In this document: positions 58,945-64,000 of the stretch, piece after piece
Layout of the letters: each line of letters begins with the position of its first letter
Numbering within the stretch: the first letter of the stretch is position 1
Notes under the pieces: generated by a model
What the model was told of the DNA's origin: nothing
Database searches by the model: none
Seen by the model: only the letters and a program-made list of their open reading frames with translations
Assembly: GCA_044448685.1 (NCBI GenBank)
Contig: JBIOHC010000003.1
Coordinates: 62,001 to 126,000 of the forward strand
Source of the DNA: Palsa-965 sp044448685
GTDB lineage: Bacteria; Bacteroidota; Bacteroidia; Palsa-965
Direction of reading: 5' to 3'
DNA: 64,000 bases
Program-made: the position numbers and the translations under genes

Positions 58945-60232
58945 ACCTATCCTGTTACGTTTTTGCCTGGCTGCATTCCTGCTGCTTTGCATTATCCTTC
59001 CTGCCGGTGCCCAGCATCAGGATAAAAAGACGCTGGAAAAGAAAAAGAAAAAACTGAAACAGGATATTGAACTGGCCGAAGCCCTGCTTAAAGAAACCAA
59101 ACAAGGCAAGAAAAAAACCCTGAACACCCTGGTAGCACTGAATAAAAATATTGAAAAGAGAGAAGAACTTATCTATACCATCAATTCTGAAATCAATCTG
59201 ATGAATCATCAGATTGATGAAAACAATGCTTCCATCAAAAACCTTCACGGGGATATTAAAAAACTGAAACAGGACTATGCACACATGGTATACTTTGCAT
59301 ACAAAAACAGGGATAATTACGATAAACTGATTTTTGTTTTTGCTGCAGCGGATTTTAACCAGGCTTATAAAAGACTGAAATACATACAGGATTATAATGA
59401 AGCCCGGAAAAAACAGATAACATCCATTTCCCAAAAACAAAAAGAGCTGGGCCAGCAGGTACAAAACCTGGAGCAGCAAAAAACGGAAAAGAAAGACCTG
59501 TTGGGTAATGAGGAAACAGAGAAAAAAGACCTGACCCAGAAAAAGGAAGAAAAAGAACAGGTATTGTCAGACCTTCAGGATAAGGAAAGTCAGATTAAAA
59601 AGGACCTGGAAAAGAAAAAGAAAGATGCCGAACGTACCGAGCTTGCCATCCAGGCACTGATCAAGGCCGAAATAGAACGTCAGCAAAAACTGGCTGCTCT
59701 GGCTGCCGAAAAAGCTGAAAAAGCAAGGATCAAGGAAAACGCCCCTCCCCTGAAGCATACAGAAAAGACTGTTGCCAGCACCAAATACCACCTTTCAAAG
59801 GATGAACTGGATCTGAATCAAAGTTTTGCCAGTAACAGGGGCAAACTACCCTGGCCCGTTATCCAGGGCATCATCACTGAAGGTTTCGGCCCGCATGAAC
59901 ACCCTTCTATCAAGAACTTTATTACGGTCAACAACGGGGTTACAATAAGCACCGGAAAAGGCTCCCTGGCCAGAAGTATTTTCCAGGGCGAAGTAACCGG
60001 CGTGACAAGCATCCCCGGGGTGGGGAAGCTGGTCATCATCAGGCATGGGGAATACCTGAGCGTATATTCCAACCTGGAAGAGGTTTATGTTCAGACCGGT
60101 GACAAGCTGAAAGCCAAACAAAATATCGGTAAAATACAATTCGATCAGGAGGAAGGCCGGACAGAAATCAATCTCCAGATCTGGAAAGGGCAGACCAAAC
60201 TGAACCCGGAAGACTGGCTTTATAAGGATTAA
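58931..60232 (+). CDS. EnvC-like murein hydrolase activator with degenerate LytM domain
   Basis: Starting at 58931 (MGNIKPILLRF), this is a 433-residue protein with a signal peptide, a long coiled coil (about 30-270; many Lys/Glu/Gln) and a C-terminal LytM domain. The zinc residues are missing: the HxxxD position reads VNNGVTIS and the HxHxE position reads EINLQIW. Such degenerate LytM proteins activate amidases during division rather than cutting themselves, as EnvC does. It overlaps the DUF4292 gene by 14 bases. Confidence 0.88.
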   Translation: MGNIKPILLRFCLAAFLLLCIILPAGAQHQDKKTLEKKKKKLKQDIELAEALLKETKQGKKKTLNTLVALNKNIEKREELIYTINSEINLMNHQIDENNASIKNLHGDIKKLKQDYAHMVYFAYKNRDNYDKLIFVFAAADFNQAYKRLKYIQDYNEARKKQITSISQKQKELGQQVQNLEQQKTEKKDLLGNEETEKKDLTQKKEEKEQVLSDLQDKESQIKKDLEKKKKDAERTELAIQALIKAEIERQQKLAALAAEKAEKARIKENAPPLKHTEKTVASTKYHLSKDELDLNQSFASNRGKLPWPVIQGIITEGFGPHEHPSIKNFITVNNGVTISTGKGSLARSIFQGEVTGVTSIPGVGKLVIIRHGEYLSVYSNLEEVYVQTGDKLKAKQNIGKIQFDQEEGRTEINLQIWKGQTKLNPEDWLYKD

Positions 60233-60250
60233 CCCCCCTAAAACCCCTCT
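60233..60250. repeat. Fragment similar to the 26745-26777 palindrome
   Basis: CCCCCCTAAAACCCCTCT directly follows the EnvC-like gene's stop codon. It is similar to one side of the CCCCTCCCTT element at 26745. With no matching second arm it is probably a remnant. Confidence 0.3.
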
Positions 60251-60266
60251 TTTCACAATTTCTTAG

Positions 60267-60274
60267 TATCTTTG
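60267..60274 (+). promoter_or_regulatory. tatA -7 box
   Basis: TATCTTTG matches TAnnTTTG and ends 23 bases before the ATG at 60298. No good -33 element is seen. Confidence 0.45.
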
Positions 60275-60297
60275 TACCGTTACTAAAAATTCAGACA

Positions 60298-60522
60298 ATG
60301 TCAACTATTCAACATGCTGGTCTGCTTGGCGGACTGGGAGCTCCGGAAATAATTCTGATCCTGGTTATCGTATTGCTTATGTTCGGCGGAAAGAAAATTC
60401 CAGAGCTCATGAAGGGCCTTGGACAAGGTGTGAAAGAGTTCAAAGACGCATCCAAACAGGCTGATTCTAAGGATACAACTTCCACTCCTACAACCACAAG
60501 CGCCCCTACAGAGAAGAAATAA
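60298..60522 (+). CDS. tatA: Twin-arginine translocase subunit TatA/E
   Basis: This 74-residue protein has the TatA pattern: one membrane helix (about 16-33, PEIILILVIVLLMFGGKK), the FGGKKIPEL hinge, an amphipathic helix (LMKGLGQGVKEFKDA) and a Thr/Lys-rich tail. TatA multimers form the pore for folded proteins with twin-arginine signals. TatC is not in the window. It precedes gatA by 29 bases. Confidence 0.92.
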   Translation: MSTIQHAGLLGGLGAPEIILILVIVLLMFGGKKIPELMKGLGQGVKEFKDASKQADSKDTTSTPTTTSAPTEKK

Positions 60523-60551
60523 CGCTTCAATTTTTTTGATTCTCCCAGCCT

Positions 60552-61997
60552 GTGCATCCTTACTATTCCCTTTCCCATACCCAAAAAGGCCTTAGCGAGG
60601 GGTCATTTACCTGTGATACCGTACTGCGCCATTTCCTGGCCCGTATAGAAGCGGAAAAACACCTCAATGCATTTCTGGAAGTGTTTACAGAATCAGCCCT
60701 GGCTCAGGCGGCTGAAGTAGACCGTAAACTAAAAGCCGGTACTGCCGGCAAACTGGCCGGACTGGTCATTGCCCTCAAAGACAATATCTGTTACAAAGGT
60801 CATGTGGTGACGGCTTCATCCAAAATACTGGATGGATTCCAGTCTCTCTATAGCGCAACTGTTACTGAAAGACTGCTGAAGGAAGATGCTATCATCATTG
60901 GACGCTGTAACTGCGATGAGTTTGCCATGGGTAGCTCGAATGAGAACTCTGCCTTTGGCACAGTTCTGAACCCCCTGGATCCCAAACGTGTAAGCGGAGG
61001 CAGTTCAGGAGGATCAACAGTTGCCGTTGCTGCCGGTCTTTGCCATGCAGCCCTGGGTACCGATACAGGCGGTTCTATCCGTCAGCCAGCTTCTTTTTGC
61101 GGGGTCGTAGGGATGAAGCCAACTTATGGAAGAGTGTCACGACATGGTGTTATTGCTTATGCATCTTCCTTTGACCAGGTAGGCCCCCTTACCCGCACCG
61201 TAGAAGATGCCGCTGCCATCCTCGAAGTCATTGCAGGCATGGATGAATTTGACAGTACACTTAGCACCAAGGCAGTTTCTGATTATACCTCCTCTCTTTA
61301 CAATAAGACAACCTCTAAACGTATTGCCTATATCAAAGAATGTGTGGAGCATCCCGGACTGGACCCCGAAATCAGAGACTCTGTTAAGAATCTGATCGAA
61401 GAGTTGAAAGCTGCCGGACACACAATTGATGCTATAGATTTTCCGTATCTGGATTACCTTGTACCAGCCTATTATGTGCTTACCACTGCCGAAGCAAGCT
61501 CTAATCTGAGCCGTTACGACGGTGTGCATTTCGGTTACCGCAGCCCTAATGCCACAGACCTTGAAAGCACGTATAAGAAGTCCAGAAGCGAAGGCTTCGG
61601 ACCGGAAGTAAAAAGAAGAATCATGCTTGGCACCTTCGTATTAAGCGAAGGATATTACGATGCCTATTATTCCAAAGGACAGAAAGTACGACGCCTGATA
61701 CAGGACAAAACAAAGGATATTTTCAAAGATCATGACTTTATCCTCCTGCCTACAACCCCGGGCACTGCTTTTGAATTCGGCGCGAACTCTGCCGACCCAA
61801 TCAAGATGTATCTGGAGGATATTTTTACAGTCCATGCCAATCATGCCGGCATACCGGCTATTTCCTTGCCGCTGGGAACACATAGCAACGGACTTCCTTT
61901 TGGGATACAACTTATGGCCAGCCATTTTGAAGAAGCATCCCTTTTTCAGTTTGCCAATATGCTGATGAACAAGACCGGGTTGAAAACCTCTGCCTGA
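60552..61997 (+). CDS. gatA: Aspartyl/glutamyl-tRNA amidotransferase subunit A
   Basis: This 481-residue amidase releases ammonia from glutamine to amidate misacylated Glu-tRNA-Gln or Asp-tRNA-Asn with GatB and GatC. The Ser-cisSer-Lys triad is present: Lys76 in ALKDNICYKG, Ser151 in GGSSGGSTV and Ser175 in DTGGSIRQPA. It starts with GTG; the next residues YYSLSHTQKGLSEG match the family start and no ATG is available. GatB and GatC lie elsewhere. Confidence 0.95.
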   Translation: MHPYYSLSHTQKGLSEGSFTCDTVLRHFLARIEAEKHLNAFLEVFTESALAQAAEVDRKLKAGTAGKLAGLVIALKDNICYKGHVVTASSKILDGFQSLYSATVTERLLKEDAIIIGRCNCDEFAMGSSNENSAFGTVLNPLDPKRVSGGSSGGSTVAVAAGLCHAALGTDTGGSIRQPASFCGVVGMKPTYGRVSRHGVIAYASSFDQVGPLTRTVEDAAAILEVIAGMDEFDSTLSTKAVSDYTSSLYNKTTSKRIAYIKECVEHPGLDPEIRDSVKNLIEELKAAGHTIDAIDFPYLDYLVPAYYVLTTAEASSNLSRYDGVHFGYRSPNATDLESTYKKSRSEGFGPEVKRRIMLGTFVLSEGYYDAYYSKGQKVRRLIQDKTKDIFKDHDFILLPTTPGTAFEFGANSADPIKMYLEDIFTVHANHAGIPAISLPLGTHSNGLPFGIQLMASHFEEASLFQFANMLMNKTGLKTSA

Positions 61998-62111
61998 ACC
62001 CTTCCTTCCTGTAAGCTCTTTTGATTACTATTGTAGAAGCTGTTTTTTATACGGTCTTACTGAAAAAATCAGGTGTTTTTTATCTTTTTTGCTTATTATT
62101 AGGTTAAATCG

Positions 62112-62132
62112 ACCTGAAAATCAGGTTTTTTT
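62112..62132 (+). terminator. Terminator between gatA and the transglycosylase gene
   Basis: ACCTGA and TCAGGT pair around AAA and run into seven T. A weaker, similar unit (CTGA/TCAG with a later T-run) lies at 62060-62078. Together they occupy most of the 187-base gap between the two genes. Confidence 0.65.
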
Positions 62133-62184
62133 ACAACAAATACCCTATATTTACGTATACTATATAGATAATATCCCCGGGCTG

Positions 62185-63684
62185 ATGAGATTTTGCAGGA
62201 AAACATACCTAATATCACTTCTGTTTCTTGTCTGCTCCTGCCTGCTCCCCAATACCTCCAAAGCCCAGTTTGATTCCATTCATTTTAAGGATGATCCTGT
62301 CGTTGCCATGCTCGACAGCCTGACCCGTCTTAATTTTTTCAATAAGCCGGCCCGTACGGCTAAATTCAAATACAACCTTCCGCCCGACTCCATTCCACGC
62401 TTCGACGACCTGATTTATGAAGCCCGTATGGCTAAACTGGATGCCGCCTCTCCCTTCGACCTGGTTTACAATGAACCTGTCAGAGCTTTTATCGATCTGT
62501 ATGTTGTCCGTAAACGCCTTCTTGTTTCGCGTATGGTAGGCCTGAGCCAGCTTTATTACCCTATGATGGAAGAAGTGCTGGATAAATACGGTTTGCCACT
62601 TGAACTTAAGCACCTGGCTGTAATCGAATCTGCCCTTAACCCCAATGCCAAATCCCGTTCAGGTGCAATGGGGCTCTGGCAGTTTATGTTCAATACCGGT
62701 AAATTGTACGGTCTCAATAATACTTCTTATGTTGATGACCGCTGCGATCCTTACAAAGCTACTGTAGCGGCTGCCGAATACCTGAAGTTTTTGTACGGAC
62801 TTTTCGGAGACTGGCAAATGGTGCTTGCGGCCTATAACAGCGGTCCCGGAACAGTGATGAAAGCCATGCGTCGCTCGGGCAATAAAAAAAGCTATTGGGA
62901 AATACGTCCATTCCTGCCCCGTGAAACACAAAGCTATGTGCCCGCATTTATTGCCGCCAATTATGTCATGAATTATTATGGGGAACACAATATCTATCCT
63001 TCCGAACCCCGTAAAAGTTTTTTTGAAACAGATACGGTCAATATCAAACAGCAGGTAAGCTTCGAACAGATTTCCCATGCTCTCAATATTTCCATGGACG
63101 AACTGGTCTTTCTTAACCCTATGTACAAAAGGGCTATAGTGCCTTATCCGAATGGGAACAAACCCTATGAACTCATCCTGCCCGCTTCCAAAGTAGGAAC
63201 CTTTGTTACCAACGAAACGGCTATTTATTCCTGTCTGAAAAAAGATTCCGCACTTGCAAAATCAGGTATGGCGGCTGAGGAAGTTCGTAAATTATGGACC
63301 GTACAAAAAGGCGAGCACCTCAACCTGATAGCACGCTCCTGCAAATGCACCGTTGATGACCTCCGGACCTGGAACGGACTTACATCGAGTTATGTAAAAC
63401 CCGGTCAGAAACTTATTTATTACGCCACCACTTCCAGACCCATACTGTCTGCCCTGCCACCTGTACAAACACCTGCTGTCGCTAGCCAGGTGGTTCAGAA
63501 TACGGATCCGGCACCTGTTGCCGCCTATAAGGGATTTGTATACTATACCATACAAAAAGGGGATACGCTCTGGATCATCAGTCAGCGTAACAAAACAACC
63601 GTTGATGCCATCAAACGCCTCAATGGATGGGGGAAAAATTTCAAACTCCTGCCTGGCAGTAAGATTAAGGTCGCTAAAGCTTAA
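62185..63684 (+). CDS. MltD-like lytic transglycosylase with LysM domains
   Basis: Starting at 62185 (MRFCRKTYLISLLF), this is a 499-residue exported protein. The SLT domain has catalytic Glu148 in VIESALNPNAKSRSGAMG and the LWQFM segment. Two LysM domains follow: TVQKGEHLNLIARSCKCT (about 400) and YTIQKGDTLWIISQRNK (about 450), which bind peptidoglycan. It cleaves glycan strands to form anhydro ends. A TATATTTA sequence at 62146-62153 is a possible -7 box. Confidence 0.93.
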   Translation: MRFCRKTYLISLLFLVCSCLLPNTSKAQFDSIHFKDDPVVAMLDSLTRLNFFNKPARTAKFKYNLPPDSIPRFDDLIYEARMAKLDAASPFDLVYNEPVRAFIDLYVVRKRLLVSRMVGLSQLYYPMMEEVLDKYGLPLELKHLAVIESALNPNAKSRSGAMGLWQFMFNTGKLYGLNNTSYVDDRCDPYKATVAAAEYLKFLYGLFGDWQMVLAAYNSGPGTVMKAMRRSGNKKSYWEIRPFLPRETQSYVPAFIAANYVMNYYGEHNIYPSEPRKSFFETDTVNIKQQVSFEQISHALNISMDELVFLNPMYKRAIVPYPNGNKPYELILPASKVGTFVTNETAIYSCLKKDSALAKSGMAAEEVRKLWTVQKGEHLNLIARSCKCTVDDLRTWNGLTSSYVKPGQKLIYYATTSRPILSALPPVQTPAVASQVVQNTDPAPVAAYKGFVYYTIQKGDTLWIISQRNKTTVDAIKRLNGWGKNFKLLPGSKIKVAKA

Positions 63685-63725
63685 ACAGGATTCAGCAGCA
63701 GAGGCAGGAAGCAGTCTCAAAGATC

Positions 63726-64000
63726 ATGCGTTTAATAATAATTCCCATTCTGTTGTTAGTATCCGTTGTCTGCATGCCGGCTTATTCCCAAACCATGAAG
63801 CCTGTTATTACCCGTACCATGACAGCCATTCCGGGAAGCACGGACTACCTGGTAACCATTAAAATTCAGACCAATGATGCTACCGGTTTCGGACGATATT
63901 CGGAATCGCTTCCCGACACAGCCAGAATACTCGAATCAAGTATAAATTCAGCAACGGCGAACACTAAAATGGAAGGAAAAATGATTCAGTTCACCTGGAC
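63726..64000 (+). CDS. N-terminal part of an exported protein
   Basis: ATG at 63726 begins a frame that runs off the right edge. It has a signal peptide (IIIPILLLVSVVCMPAYS) and then strands such as TDYLVTIKIQ and GFGRYSESLPDTARI that suggest an immunoglobulin-like beta-sandwich. The visible 91 residues contain no catalytic motif. I cannot name the family. It lies 41 bases after the transglycosylase gene and may be co-transcribed. Confidence 0.7.
   Translation, partial: MRLIIIPILLLVSVVCMPAYSQTMKPVITRTMTAIPGSTDYLVTIKIQTNDATGFGRYSESLPDTARILESSINSATANTKMEGKMIQFTW

Noticed and set aside
1..64000. tRNA, rRNA, insertion sequences, prophage or CRISPR
   Set aside because: No T-loop words, transposases, integrases or spaced identical repeats were found on reading both strands.

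Overview
The window is one stretch of a Bacteroidota chromosome. The evidence is the gene content (PorP/SprF-type type IX secretion protein, an IPExxxVDY-family protein between rnc and pyk, lamin-tail surface protein, DUF4292, the acpP-fabF-rnc cluster), the promoters (many starts are preceded by TAnnTTTG, some with TTG or TTTG 16-20 bases further upstream, the primary sigma factor pattern of this phylum), and the near absence of Shine-Dalgarno sequences. The genus cannot be named from the sequence. I found no tRNA, rRNA, insertion sequence, prophage or CRISPR array. The region is dense housekeeping sequence with a few small accessory modules.

Layout. 1-1045: the end of an unknown gene and a small type II toxin-antitoxin pair. 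1153-6463: lepA, a secreted CAP-domain protein, metF and a double ABC ATPase. 6651-13905: a minus-strand run of envelope, lipoate, sugar-isomerase and DNA-repair genes (lipoproteins, exonuclease, beta-lactamase-fold protein, lipB, PGI/PMI isomerase, uvrC). 13987-16631: PorP/SprF protein, putative anti-sigma factor and ECF sigma factor. 16782-22627: an ion channel with an N-terminal 12-residue repeat solenoid, an outer-membrane barrel, an orphan ExbD and a lamin-tail protein. 22781-23927: asd, preceded by what looks like a complete transcription attenuator. 23928-26672: a GbsR/MarR-type regulator with an SDR epimerase, an SRPBCC protein and a DUF2071 protein. 26861-37241: MORN-repeat protein, RNase R, a GT-C-like membrane protein, two tandem SGNH hydrolases, gpsA, lysS and a TlpA-type thioredoxin. 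37300-39536: a small nucleotidyltransferase pair and an ALDH7 dehydrogenase. 39586-43798: M23 peptidase, dxr, rseP and a secreted protein in one operon. 44186-49753: acpP, fabF, rnc, IPExxxVDY, pyk, an M42 peptidase and a YbjQ protein, all on the minus strand behind a good promoter before acpP. 49893-52561: purN, then a HisKA_2 histidine kinase overlapping an enoyl-CoA hydratase gene. 53242-61997: flippase, dut, sugar nucleotidyltransferase, TPR lipoprotein, DUF4292 lipoprotein, EnvC-like protein, tatA and gatA. 62185-64000: a LysM lytic transglycosylase and a truncated secreted protein.

The most notable signals are: (1) the asd leader, a 20-residue ORF rich in Thr, Met and Lys codons, with an antiterminator overlapping its last codons and an intrinsic terminator just before asd; (2) sixteen tandem copies of a perfectly phased 12-residue repeat fused to a K+-channel pore; (3) two TTTCA-N8-TGAAA palindromes flanking the GbsR-type regulator gene; (4) -7 promoter boxes four bases before the start codons of two genes, suggesting leaderless mRNAs; (5) several palindromic repeats placed at or inside gene ends. 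All family assignments come from reading the translated sequence; no database search was run.
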